In this document: positions 25,154 to 34,015 of the stretch, piece after piece
How the letters are laid out: each line of letters starts with the position of its first letter
Position numbering within the stretch: the first letter of the stretch is position 1
Assembly: GCF_900110925.1 (NCBI RefSeq)
Contig: NZ_FOFP01000012.1
Span: 1-64,000, forward strand
Length of the DNA stretch: 64,000 nucleotides
Reading direction: 5' to 3'
Source: Pseudomonas cuatrocienegasensis
GTDB taxonomy: Bacteria > Pseudomonadota > Gammaproteobacteria > Pseudomonadales > Pseudomonadaceae
Translations under genes and position numbers: made by a program
The notes under the pieces: model-generated
The model's database searches: none
What the model saw: the letters and a program-made list of their open reading frames with translations, nothing else
Told to the model about the DNA's origin: nothing

Positions 25154-27352
25154 TCACGCGTCGTGGGAGTGTGCGGCGGCCTCTGGCTGACGTTTTTGCA
25201 GGTGGGCGCCCAGGGTACGCAAAGGGCCAAGCTGACGGCAGATCAGCGCCAGTTGGGTCTGTACCAGGCGCTGGGCGTCTTCGGCGTCTTCGGCCACCTG
25301 TTCCAGGGCCACGGCCAATTGCTCCTCGGCATCGCTGTGGATGGCCAACGGCTGGTTGCCGAGCAGGCCGGCGGCGATTTCGTCGAGGCTCTGGGCCAGG
25401 CGCTCGGCCTGATCGAGCAGGGGGCCTTGTACCTGTTCCGGCAGGCGCTCGCTGCGGTGCGCACCCAACCCCGAGAGGTAACTCAGCAAGGTGTGCGAGA
25501 GCACCAGGAAGCGAAAGCCCACGTCGGCTTCCTTACGGAAGTGGCCAGGCTCCATGAGCATGTTGCTCAGGGTGGTGGACAGGGCCGCATCGGCGTTGTG
25601 CGCGTTGCGTCGGGCCAGGCGATAGGCCAGGTCGTCACGCTTGCCGTGGGCGTACTGCTGGATGATCTGGCGCAGGTAGGTGCTGTTGCAGCTCAGGGTG
25701 GTGGCGACCACACGGTGCAGCCGGCGGCCCTGCCAGTCCGGCAGGATCAGGAACACCGCCAGGCCAGCGATCAGGCTGCCGAGCAGGGTGTCGACCAGGC
25801 GCGGCACAATCAGTCCGTAGCCATCGCCGACCTGGTTGAAGCAGAACAGCACCAGCAGGGTGATCGCCGCCGTGGCCAGGGTATAGCGGCTGCTGCGGGT
25901 GGCGAAGAACACCACCCCGGCGGCCACTGCCAGCAACGCTTGCAGCAACGGGTTGGGGATCAGGTCGAACAGCGCCCAGCCGATCAGCAGGCCGATGGCC
26001 GTGCCGACGATGCGCTGCACCAGCTTGCGCCGAGTCGCGCCGTAGTTGGGCTGGCAGACGAACAGGGTGGTCAGCAGAATCCAGTAGCCCTGGGTCGGGT
26101 GGATCAGGTGCAGCACGCCATAGCCGGCCGCCAGGGCCAGAGAAAGGCGCAGGGCGTGACGGAACAGCAGCGAGGTCGGCGTCAACTGATGGCGCAGGCG
26201 CGCCCAGACATCGCGCAAGCTCTGGGGTTCGCGATCGAGCAGGCTGCTGTCCTGCTCTTCGGCCAGGGCGTCGGGGTTGCTGGCATTGCCCAGCAACTGG
26301 TCGAGGGTGGCGAGGTTGCCGGCCAGCGCCCGCAGCGAGCGCAGCAGATGGCGCCAGGCCGGGTTGCTCTGGCGATGTAGGTGTTCCAGGGACTGGTGCA
26401 AGTCGTCCAGAGCATCGCTGCACAGGGTGCGGTACTCGAACGGTTGGCGCAGCTCGATGGCGTGGGCCAGGCGGTGGCAAGCGCTGCCGTGCAGGCGCAG
26501 CAGACGCTGGCAGCGGAACAGCACATCGCTGTGGAAAAACGCCTCGGCCAGTTCGTTATACGGGTAATGCGAGGAACTGGCGCGCTCGTGGATGTCCTGG
26601 GCGAGGAAGTACAACTTCAGGTAGCGGCTGACCTTGGGGCCGGGGCGGCTGTTGCCAACCCGGTGCAGGATGATTTCCTTGGCCGCGTTGAGGGCGCTGA
26701 CCACCCGGCCATTCTGCTGCGCCAGGGCCAGGCGGCGTTCCTCGACATCGAGCTGACGCAGCGGCTCGAACAACGCCGCCTTGAGCTTGAGGTACTGGCC
26801 CAGCTCGCGGAACACCCGGGCCAGGCTGTGCTGCACCGGCTGGTTGACGAACAGCGCGTTCCAGATCACCGAGAGCACGCCATACCAGGCGGCGCCGGCC
26901 ACCAGCAGCAATGGTTCGAGCCACAGCCCGGCCATGCCGCCGCGCTGTTCAACGCCGATCATGCTGTACACGGCGAGGATCAGGGTCGCCGAGCCGAGGG
27001 TAGCGTAGCGTTCGCCCAGAGCGCCGAACATGGTCAGGGCAAAGCTCGACACAGCCAGGGCGATCACGAACAGCCAGGGATAGGGGAACAACAGTTCGAC
27101 GGCATAAGCGGCCGCGCTGAAGCAGCCGAGGGTGACCACCAGCGCGGTCAGGCGGCCCTGCCAGCTGTCATCGGTTTCTGCCAGGGCGCTGGCGATGATG
27201 CCGAGAAACAGCGGAATCAGCGCGTGCATCCAGTCCTGCGACCAGCACAGCAGCAGGCTGCCGCTCAGGGCGATAAACACCCGTAGGCTGTAGCTGAACT
27301 TGTCCAGCGCCCACAGGCGGCGCAGGGAGTGACGAAACGAAAGTGCGGGCAT
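25154..27352 (-). CDS. yccS: YccS/FUSC-family inner-membrane protein
   Basis: 732 residues from ATG 27352 (MPALSFRHSLRRLWALDKFS); a longer frame to 27568 is not needed. Two blocks of membrane helices (about 15-150 and 395-520) alternate with cytoplasmic regions, the usual YccS/YhfK (FUSC-like) layout. The second block has HPTQGYWILLTTLFVCQPNYGATRRKLVQRIVGT, a conserved FUSC segment. Aromatic acid or fusaric acid efflux is known for relatives, but the substrate of YccS types is unknown. The gene is 62 bases upstream of the diguanylate cyclase. Confidence 0.8.
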   Translation of the reverse strand: MPALSFRHSLRRLWALDKFSYSLRVFIALSGSLLLCWSQDWMHALIPLFLGIIASALAETDDSWQGRLTALVVTLGCFSAAAYAVELLFPYPWLFVIALAVSSFALTMFGALGERYATLGSATLILAVYSMIGVEQRGGMAGLWLEPLLLVAGAAWYGVLSVIWNALFVNQPVQHSLARVFRELGQYLKLKAALFEPLRQLDVEERRLALAQQNGRVVSALNAAKEIILHRVGNSRPGPKVSRYLKLYFLAQDIHERASSSHYPYNELAEAFFHSDVLFRCQRLLRLHGSACHRLAHAIELRQPFEYRTLCSDALDDLHQSLEHLHRQSNPAWRHLLRSLRALAGNLATLDQLLGNASNPDALAEEQDSSLLDREPQSLRDVWARLRHQLTPTSLLFRHALRLSLALAAGYGVLHLIHPTQGYWILLTTLFVCQPNYGATRRKLVQRIVGTAIGLLIGWALFDLIPNPLLQALLAVAAGVVFFATRSSRYTLATAAITLLVLFCFNQVGDGYGLIVPRLVDTLLGSLIAGLAVFLILPDWQGRRLHRVVATTLSCNSTYLRQIIQQYAHGKRDDLAYRLARRNAHNADAALSTTLSNMLMEPGHFRKEADVGFRFLVLSHTLLSYLSGLGAHRSERLPEQVQGPLLDQAERLAQSLDEIAAGLLGNQPLAIHSDAEEQLAVALEQVAEDAEDAQRLVQTQLALICRQLGPLRTLGAHLQKRQPEAAAHSHDA

Positions 27353-27516
27353 GCAGGATGTGGCCTTGTGCGAGTGCAGACGATAGACGTCGCCATACGT
27401 CTGCAGGTTACTGAGCGCAGCCGCATCTGAGAAGCCCGCAGCCGTGCGCCGGTTGGCAAGCGTGCGACGGCCCTGCACTATCGGGCGCCCGGCCTCTTTA
27501 TATCCAAGGAACTCCC

Positions 27517-28197
27517 ATGCGCGAACTCTTTGAACTGTGCGGCAGTGATCCGCACGTACTGTTCTCACCCTACTGCTGGCGCGTGCGCCTGGCGCTGCAA
27601 CACAAGGGCCTGACGTTCAGCAGCCGGCCACTGAACTTCACCGACAAGGCGCCGCTGGCCTGCTCCGGGCAGACCCTGGTGCCAGTGTTGCGCGATGGCG
27701 AGCAGGTGGTGCATGACAGTGTGGCGATCTTCGCCTATCTGGACCGCGCTTACCCGGAGCATCCGCTACTGGGTGACGGCGTCGCCGCGACTCGCGCGCG
27801 GCTGTTGGAGAAGGTGGTGTTTCAGAGCCTGCGTATGCCGCTGCTGAAAATTCTCGTACCCCGGGTACACGCGGTGATTACCGAGGCCGACCAGGCCTAT
27901 TTCCGCAGCACCCGGGAAAAGGCCCTGGGCATGAGTCTGGAAGCATTCGCCGACCCCCAGGCGGGCGAGCAGGCGCTGCGCCAGGCCCTGCAGCCCCTGG
28001 AAACCTGGCTGACGGAGCAACCTTACCTGGACGGTGAGGCCCCTGCCGGCAGCGATTACCTGATCGCCGGCCTGCTGTTCTGGGCCTGGTGCCTGGGCAC
28101 CCAGCCGTGGGGTGAAGGTACGGCCGTGGACCAGTGGTTCCAGCGCCTGCTGACGCGCTACGAAGCGCAATACGGGCCAGTGCAGCGGGCCCTGTAG
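27517..28197 (+). CDS. Glutathione S-transferase family protein
   Basis: 226 residues. The N-terminal thioredoxin-like domain reads FELCGSDPHVLFSPYCWRVR, with SPYCWR resembling the catalytic-Ser/Cys site of the zeta/omega-like classes. The glutathione-binding VPVLRDGEQVVHDSVAIFAYLD follows. The C-terminal helical domain runs from about residue 85. A single gene, divergent from yccS. Substrate unknown. Confidence 0.88.
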   Translation: MRELFELCGSDPHVLFSPYCWRVRLALQHKGLTFSSRPLNFTDKAPLACSGQTLVPVLRDGEQVVHDSVAIFAYLDRAYPEHPLLGDGVAATRARLLEKVVFQSLRMPLLKILVPRVHAVITEADQAYFRSTREKALGMSLEAFADPQAGEQALRQALQPLETWLTEQPYLDGEAPAGSDYLIAGLLFWAWCLGTQPWGEGTAVDQWFQRLLTRYEAQYGPVQRAL

Positions 28198-28208
28198 TGA
28201 AACCGCGT

Positions 28209-28270
28209 GTAGGGTTCACCGTGCGCACCGCGGCAGGCGACAAATAGGAGGTGCGCACGGCGCACCCTAC
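28209..28270. repeat. GTAGGGT-type inverted repeat with GTGCGCAC core
   Basis: GTAGGGTTCACCGTGCGCAC ... GTGCGCACGGCGCACCCTAC forms a hairpin in the convergent gap between the GST gene and the SLC13 gene. A single related half is at 32720-32739. Confidence 0.65.
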
Positions 28271-28279
28271 GGGGGCCTG

Positions 28280-30085
28280 TTAAAGCGGCCAGACCCACAG
28301 CAGCAACGGCACGCTGATCAATACCACAAGCACTTCCAGCGGCAGGCCCATGCGCCAGTAATCGCCGAAACGAAAGCCGCCGGGAGTGAGGATCAACGCG
28401 TTGTTCTGGTGGCCGATGGGCGTCAGGAACGAGCAGGAGGCGCCAATCGCCACCGCCATCAGCATCGCGTCAGGGCTGACGCCCAACTGGTTGGCGGCGC
28501 TCAGGGCGATCGGGCACATCACGGCGGCGGTTGCCGCGTTGTTCATAAAGTCGGACAGGGTCATGGTGACCACCAGCAACAGGGTCATCAGCACCACGGG
28601 GTGCCCCTGGGCCAGGTTGTCCATCAGCACCTGGGCCAGCAGGTCGGCGGCGCCGGTACTGGACATCGCCCCGGCAACGGGAATCATCGCACCCAGCAGG
28701 ACGATCACCGGCCAGTCGATGGCCTCGTACACCGAGCGCAGCGGCACCACGCGCAGCACCATGTAAACCAGCACGCCGAGGGCGAAGGCCACCGCCGCCG
28801 AGAGCAGGCCGAAAGCTGCAGCCGCGACGGCCAGCAGCATCACCCCCAGGGCGATATTGGCTTGGCTGCGGTCGGCCAGGCTGATGGCGCGGTTGGCCAG
28901 CGGCAGGCAGGTGTAGTCACGGGCGAATTCGCCGATATCCTCGGCCTGGCCCTGCATCAGCAGCACGTCACCCGCCAGCAGCGGGGTGGAGCGCAGGCGT
29001 TTGATCGAGCGGTGCCCCTCGCGCGAGATGGCCAGCAGGTTGATCGCGTAACGGCTGCGCAGGCGCAGGCCGCTGGCGCTCTGCCCGAGCAGCGTCGACT
29101 CGGGCATCAGCAGCAGTTCCTGCAGCACATTGTCGGTGTCGCCTTCCGGTTTGTCTTCGGCCTTCTCCGTGCTGGTGTCCTTGTCCGCGGTGGTCGGCAC
29201 GTCCGCCTCCAGGCGCAGGCCGAGGTCGCCGAGCACACTGTCGAGGGCTTCCGGGTCGGCTTCGATCACCAGAATGTCATCGACCTCGACCACCCGCCGC
29301 GGGTTGGGCGCCGAGACGCGGAACTTGTTGCGCACCATGCCGACCACCTGGGCATCGGCGCTTTCCAGGCGCTGCTCGATTTCGCCCAGGGTCTTGCCGG
29401 CCACGCTGGCGCCTTCCTTGACCCGCGCCTCGGTGAGGTAGGCGCCGGTCTCGAAGCTGGCAGCCGTGGGCACGCTGCGCTTGGGCACCAGGCGCCAGCC
29501 GAGCAGGGCGATAAACAGCACGCCGCCGAGCGCCACGGCGACCCCCACCGGGGCGAAGTCGAACATGGCGAAGTGGCCCGCGCCGCTCTGCGCGCGGAAG
29601 CTGGAGACGATCAGGTTTGGTGGTGTGCCGATCAGCGTGGTCATGCCGCCGAGAATGGTGCCGAACGCCAGGGGCATCAGCAGACGGCCCGGCGGCAGGT
29701 CGAGCTTGCCGGCCAGTTGCAGGGCGATAGGCATCAGCAGGGCGAGGGCGCCGACGTTGTTCATAAAGGCCGAGAGCAGCGCGCCGAGGGCGGTCAGGGC
29801 GGCAATCGACAGCACCGGGCCGGATGTCGCCGGCAGTAAGCGCCGGGCCATGGCATCCACCGCGCCGGTCACTTGCAGGCCGTGGCTGAGCACCAGCACG
29901 CAGGCCACGGTGATCACCGCGGGATGGCCAAAACCGGCAAAGGCCTCGGCCTCCGGCACCAGGCCGGTGAGCACGCAGGCGAGCAGGGCGCCGAGGGCGA
30001 CCACGTCATGCCGCCAGCGGCTCCAGACGAACAGCACAATGGTGGCCGCGAGGATGAAGAACACCCAGCTCTGGTCGACAGTCAT
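28280..30085 (-). CDS. SLC13-family permease with two RCK_C (TrkA-C) domains
   Basis: 601 residues. Membrane helices fill about 1-200 and 400-601, and two TrkA_C modules lie between (about 205-300 and 330-400, each with LAISREGHRS / VEVDDILVIE-type strands). The SLC13/CitM-type repeats with FMNNVGALALLMPIAL and FMNNAATAAVMCPIAL (the SNT/NNA motif region) are both present, so an anion (sulfate or di/tricarboxylate) is the likely substrate. A very acidic linker of about 25 residues separates the RCK_C domains. Confidence 0.9.
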   Translation of the reverse strand: MTVDQSWVFFILAATIVLFVWSRWRHDVVALGALLACVLTGLVPEAEAFAGFGHPAVITVACVLVLSHGLQVTGAVDAMARRLLPATSGPVLSIAALTALGALLSAFMNNVGALALLMPIALQLAGKLDLPPGRLLMPLAFGTILGGMTTLIGTPPNLIVSSFRAQSGAGHFAMFDFAPVGVAVALGGVLFIALLGWRLVPKRSVPTAASFETGAYLTEARVKEGASVAGKTLGEIEQRLESADAQVVGMVRNKFRVSAPNPRRVVEVDDILVIEADPEALDSVLGDLGLRLEADVPTTADKDTSTEKAEDKPEGDTDNVLQELLLMPESTLLGQSASGLRLRSRYAINLLAISREGHRSIKRLRSTPLLAGDVLLMQGQAEDIGEFARDYTCLPLANRAISLADRSQANIALGVMLLAVAAAAFGLLSAAVAFALGVLVYMVLRVVPLRSVYEAIDWPVIVLLGAMIPVAGAMSSTGAADLLAQVLMDNLAQGHPVVLMTLLLVVTMTLSDFMNNAATAAVMCPIALSAANQLGVSPDAMLMAVAIGASCSFLTPIGHQNNALILTPGGFRFGDYWRMGLPLEVLVVLISVPLLLWVWPL

Positions 30086-30215
30086 GGCGCGGCGCGCTCC
30101 TGCAAAAGGGGGGATGAGGTAACAGAAGGAGATAATTCTGGATAACAGATCGTAAGCCGTAGACGGCGGTTCAACCCTTATTTACGGGCTATGTTCCAAC
30201 GGGCTGTTACATACC

Positions 30216-30289
30216 TGTAGGAGCGAATTTATTCGCGAAATTCGCAGCACCACCGCGAATAAAGGCTAAGCGCCCCTTTCGTTCCTACA
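30216..30289. repeat. REP pair, GTAGGAGCGAATTTATTCGCG family
   Basis: TGTAGGAGCGAATTTATTCG and an imperfect inverted copy ending GTTCCTACA. It lies in the gap between the SLC13 gene and the flavoprotein gene. Confidence 0.8.
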
Positions 30290-30346
30290 CAAGCAAAATT
30301 GGGGTTGCAACAGCCACCTGGGACATCGCCTATTTACGGGAGGCGC

Positions 30347-31531
30347 TCAGACGTACTGCGCTGCCGCATAACCCGACGCCCAGGCCCACTGGAAGTTGAA
30401 GCCGCCGAGGTGGCCGCTGACATCCAGCACCTCTCCGACAAAGTACAGGCCAGGGCTTTTCAGCGATTCCATGGTCTTGGACGACACCTCGCGGGTATCG
30501 ACGCCGCCCAGGGTGACCTCGGCGGTGCGATAGCCCTCGGTGCCAGCCGGCACCAGCTGCCAGTCCGAGAGTTGCTCGGCGATGGCCTTGAGTTCGGCTG
30601 GGGTGTACTGCTTCATCGGCTTGGAGGCGAACCAGTTATCCGCCAGCAGCCCGGCCATCTTTTTGGTGAATAGCTCGGCCAGCAGGGTTTTCAACTCGCT
30701 GTTGGGCCGTTCGCGCTGCTGCGTGGCCAGCCACTCGGGCAGGTCGATATGCGGCAGCAGGTCGATATGCACCCGGTCGCCCGGTTGCCAGAACGAGGAG
30801 ATCTGCAGGATCGCCGGGCCCGATAACCCGCGGTGGGTGAACAGAATATTCTCCTTGAAGCTCTGGCCGTTGCAGCTCACCACGCAGTCCTCCACCGAGG
30901 TGCCGGACAGCTCGGTGCACAGCGTCTTGAGTGCCGGGTCGGTGATCGTGAACGGTACCAGGCCTGCGCGGGTCGGCAGCAACTCATGGCCGAACTGCTT
31001 GGCCACCTGATAGCCAAAGCCGCTGGCGCCGAGTGTCGGGATCGACAGGCCGCCGGTGGCGATCACCAGGGACTCGCAGCGCACGGCCCCGGCGCTGGTT
31101 GCCAGTTGATAGCCGCTATCCAATTTGCTGATCTCGCTGACCGAGGTGTCCAGGCGCAGCTCGACGCCAGCCTCTTCGCACTCGCTGAGCAGCATCTCGA
31201 GGATGTCGCTGGCCTTGTTATCGCAGAACAACTGGCCGAGCTTTTTCTCGTGGTAGGCCACGCCATGCTTGGCCACCAGGCCGATAAAGTCCCACTGGGT
31301 ATAGCGCGCCAGGGCAGACTTGCAGAAATGCGGGTTCTCCGAGAGGAAGTTGCTCGGCTCGCAATACATATTGGTGAAATTGCAGCGCCCGCCGCCGGAC
31401 ATCAGGATCTTCTTGCCGGCCTTGTTCGCGTGGTCCAGCAGCAGCACGCGGCGGCCCCGGCCGGCGGCCGTCAATGCGCACATAAGACCGGCGGCACCGG
31501 CACCGATGATGACAACCTGGAAAGCGAGCAC
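30347..31531 (-). CDS. HI0933/YhiN-family FAD-dependent oxidoreductase
   Basis: 394 residues. The dinucleotide-binding start FQVVIIGAGAAGLMCALTAAGRGRRVLLLD is at the N-terminus. The family's FAD contact SGGGRCNFTN is at about residues 45-54, and the C-terminal GLYFVGEVLDVSGHLGGFNFQWAWASG is characteristic of the HI0933 (BaiN-like) group. Cytoplasmic flavoprotein; the physiological reaction is unknown. Confidence 0.92.
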   Translation of the reverse strand: MLAFQVVIIGAGAAGLMCALTAAGRGRRVLLLDHANKAGKKILMSGGGRCNFTNMYCEPSNFLSENPHFCKSALARYTQWDFIGLVAKHGVAYHEKKLGQLFCDNKASDILEMLLSECEEAGVELRLDTSVSEISKLDSGYQLATSAGAVRCESLVIATGGLSIPTLGASGFGYQVAKQFGHELLPTRAGLVPFTITDPALKTLCTELSGTSVEDCVVSCNGQSFKENILFTHRGLSGPAILQISSFWQPGDRVHIDLLPHIDLPEWLATQQRERPNSELKTLLAELFTKKMAGLLADNWFASKPMKQYTPAELKAIAEQLSDWQLVPAGTEGYRTAEVTLGGVDTREVSSKTMESLKSPGLYFVGEVLDVSGHLGGFNFQWAWASGYAAAQYV

Positions 31532-31806
31532 AGCCGGTACCTCATAGAAAATGGTGCGCCGGGCAGGCGCGAAACAGCGCGCATCTTACCTGATCGGCCC
31601 CATGCGCTCAGGGCGCGCTGGCGAGTCGATTGCCGGCGTGGCGATATTTTTCGTAACAACGTGGCTTGCGACGAAGCCGGAACAGCCCCTACTCTACTTC
31701 GGTAGGCCAGTGGCCTGCCTACCAGCTGTCCCAGCAGTGCGCCGTGCGGTCGTGGTGTGCTGAACGGTATCGTCGATGTGCTTCCATTGCCTTCAAACGG
31801 TCCTGC

Positions 31807-32538
31807 ATGAACGAGCTGCGTGCCCTGATATTGACTCTGATGCTTCTGCCGCTGAGTGGCGCAGCCGAGATTCTGCGCCTGGTGGCTGATCCCTGGCCGC
31901 CCTTCACCGGCAAGCACTTGCCCCGCAACGGCCTGGCTAGCGATCTGGTGACCACGGCGCTGAACCGCGCCGGTTATGTCACCCGCTATTTTGAGGTGCC
32001 CTGGGAACGGGCGATTCGCGGCCTGCAACGCAACGAGTACGATGTGCTGGTCGACGCCTGGTTCAGCGAGGAGCGCGCTGAATTCGGCCACTTCTCGCAA
32101 CCCTATCTGATCAACCGTATTCGCTTTCTGCAGCGCAAGGGTACCGGCATCACCTTTGAACAGCTGAGTGATATCTACCCCTACTCGATTGCGGTGGTAC
32201 GTGGCTACGCCTATGGGCCGTCATTCGATCAGGACGCGCGCTTGCGCAAGGTCAGCGTTACCGACTTCCCGATTGCCGCGCGCATGCTGCACGCGCGGCG
32301 GGTGCAACTGACCCTTGAAGACGAACTGGTGGCCCGCCATCACCTGGGGCGTGACATGGACGGTATTGGCGATGAGCTGGAGTTCTTGCCACAGCCTCTG
32401 AGTGAGAACGGCCTGCACGTACTGGTCAGCCGCCAGCACCCGGAGCATCAGAAGATAGTTGCGGCATTCGATGTGGCCATCGAGGGCATGCGTGCCGACG
32501 GCACCTACGAGCGGATCATGCGCCGCCACGGGCTTTAG
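31807..32538 (+). CDS. Orphan family-3 solute-binding protein
   Basis: 243 residues from ATG 31807 (MNELRALILTLMLLPLSGAA, signal peptide). The mature protein starts EILRLVADPWPPFTGKHLP, with LASDLVTTALNRAGYV and VPWERAIRGLQRNEYDVLVDAW. SBP_bac_3 fold, no permease or ATPase nearby. It is the same broad group as the trio at 16594-19393 but clearly more distant. Substrate unknown. Confidence 0.82.
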   Translation: MNELRALILTLMLLPLSGAAEILRLVADPWPPFTGKHLPRNGLASDLVTTALNRAGYVTRYFEVPWERAIRGLQRNEYDVLVDAWFSEERAEFGHFSQPYLINRIRFLQRKGTGITFEQLSDIYPYSIAVVRGYAYGPSFDQDARLRKVSVTDFPIAARMLHARRVQLTLEDELVARHHLGRDMDGIGDELEFLPQPLSENGLHVLVSRQHPEHQKIVAAFDVAIEGMRADGTYERIMRRHGL

Positions 32539-32640
32539 ACAATCCTTGAGCAGGCTAGGGGCTGTTGCCCAAACATTCGCAGGCGCGTCGCTCTCGGCGC
32601 GGGCTTTTGGATAGGTCTACGAGAGCACTGGATGGCCACT

Positions 32641-32665
32641 ATTCGCCGCGGGGCGCGGCTCCTAC
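32641..32665. repeat. REP half, GTAGGAGCCGCGCCCC type
   Basis: The minus strand reads GTAGGAGCCGCGCCCCGCGG. It is related to the pair at 22082-22165. Confidence 0.55.
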
Positions 32666-32719
32666 GCGAAGCATCGACGCCGTGCAGCAGGCCCTAGATC
32701 AATAACAGCTGTGGGCGCT

Positions 32720-32739
32720 GGTGCGCGGGCGCACCCTAC
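32720..32739. repeat. GTAGGGTGCGCC half element
   Basis: The minus strand reads GTAGGGTGCGCCCGCGCACC, a small palindromic hairpin just past the response regulator stop. It resembles the right half of 28209-28270. Confidence 0.5.
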
Positions 32740-32741
32740 AA

Positions 32742-33977
32742 TCACTGCCAGTGCGTGCGGCCACGGCCGTCTCGTTTAGCCTGGTAGAGGTGATGGTCGG
32801 CCTTTTGCAGCAACTGCTCCAGGTCATCGGTCGCACTCTGGGAAATGCCTGCGCTAAATGATAGCGCGGGCGCCCCGGCGGCATAGCGCAGGCCGGCGCA
32901 CTGCTTACGCAGGTGGTCGAGGGCCTGGGCCAGGGTGCCGCTATCATCGGTGCAGAGCAGGGCGAATTCTTCGCCGCCCAGACGCCCGGTCAGGGCCTGT
33001 GGAAAGGCGCTGCTCAGGGCGCGGGCGAACAGGGTCAGTGCCGCATCACCACTGGCATGGCCGTACTCATCGTTGATGCGTTTGAACAGATCCAGGTCGA
33101 GCATTGCCACGCATACCGTTTGCCCGGCCTCTTGGGCCTGGGCGATCTGTTGCATGCCTTGCTCGTAGAATGCGCGGCGGTTGTACAGGCCGGTCAGCGC
33201 GTCGAACAGCGCGGCTTGCTTGAGCGCGCGCATCAGGTCACGGCGCTCCAGGGTAGTGATCACCCGGCAGTTGAGCTCTTCTGCGCAGAACGGTTTGCGC
33301 AGAAAGTCATCGGCGCCGTGCTTGATAAACAGGGCACTGAGTGAGCCCTTGGTGTCGGCCGAGAGGCCGATGATCGCCAGTTCGGTGCGGCGCAGTTTCT
33401 GGCGCAGTATCTTGACCAGCTCGAAGCCGCTGGTGCCCGGCATGCTGTGGTCGACCACCAGCAGGTCGATATCCGCCTGTTCCTTGAGAATACGCAGCGC
33501 CTCATCGCCGTCGTAGGCGTCGATGATCTGAAAGCGCTGCGGGGTCAGGACGTGGCGAATGTACTGGCGGGTTGCGGTGGAGTCGTCGGCGATCAGAATG
33601 CGTACCTGGCTGTTGCGCTCCAGGCGGTGCAGCAGGCGGAAGGCGTACTCGTAGGAGTACTGGCTTTCCTTGAGCACGTAGTCGACCACGCCCTTGAGCA
33701 GCAGCTCGTCGCGGCGCTGCTCATTGTAAGAGCCACTGAGCACGATACATGGCAGGCGGTACTGCATGACCAGGTCGACGCTTTCGCCGTTCGGGGCATC
33801 CGGCAGGTTGAGGTCGACAATGGCCGCGAAAAACAGCTCCGCCGAGGTATCCAGCAGCACCTCGGCTTCGGCCAGGCTGGCACAAAATACCGGCTCCAGG
33901 TCCGCTTCGCGGCGGAACAGGACTTCGAGAATTCTCAGCACCAGTGGGCTGTCTTCGATCACCAGGATATTGCGCAT
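32742..33977 (-). CDS. Dual-receiver GGDEF response regulator
   Basis: 411 residues. First REC domain about 1-115 (ILVIEDSPLVLRI, phosphoacceptor Asp in AIVDLNLPD), second REC about 125-245 (RILIADDSTATRQYI, Asp in LLVVDHSMPG, Lys in DDFLRKPF). The GGDEF domain is about 255-411 with RLGGEEF, an active variant. An inhibitory RxxD site is not obvious upstream of GGEEF. PleD-like architecture: phosphorylation should control cyclic di-GMP synthesis. No sensor kinase lies next to it. Confidence 0.92.
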   Translation of the reverse strand: MRNILVIEDSPLVLRILEVLFRREADLEPVFCASLAEAEVLLDTSAELFFAAIVDLNLPDAPNGESVDLVMQYRLPCIVLSGSYNEQRRDELLLKGVVDYVLKESQYSYEYAFRLLHRLERNSQVRILIADDSTATRQYIRHVLTPQRFQIIDAYDGDEALRILKEQADIDLLVVDHSMPGTSGFELVKILRQKLRRTELAIIGLSADTKGSLSALFIKHGADDFLRKPFCAEELNCRVITTLERRDLMRALKQAALFDALTGLYNRRAFYEQGMQQIAQAQEAGQTVCVAMLDLDLFKRINDEYGHASGDAALTLFARALSSAFPQALTGRLGGEEFALLCTDDSGTLAQALDHLRKQCAGLRYAAGAPALSFSAGISQSATDDLEQLLQKADHHLYQAKRDGRGRTHWQ

Positions 33978-34015
33978 GACAGCTCCATCCGCTTCCGCGG
34001 CTTGCCTGCCGCTGT

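Noticed and set aside
25115..26380. 421-codon plus-strand ORF
   Set aside because: Antisense shadow of the yccS-like gene; repetitive Gln/Gly-rich translation without domain.
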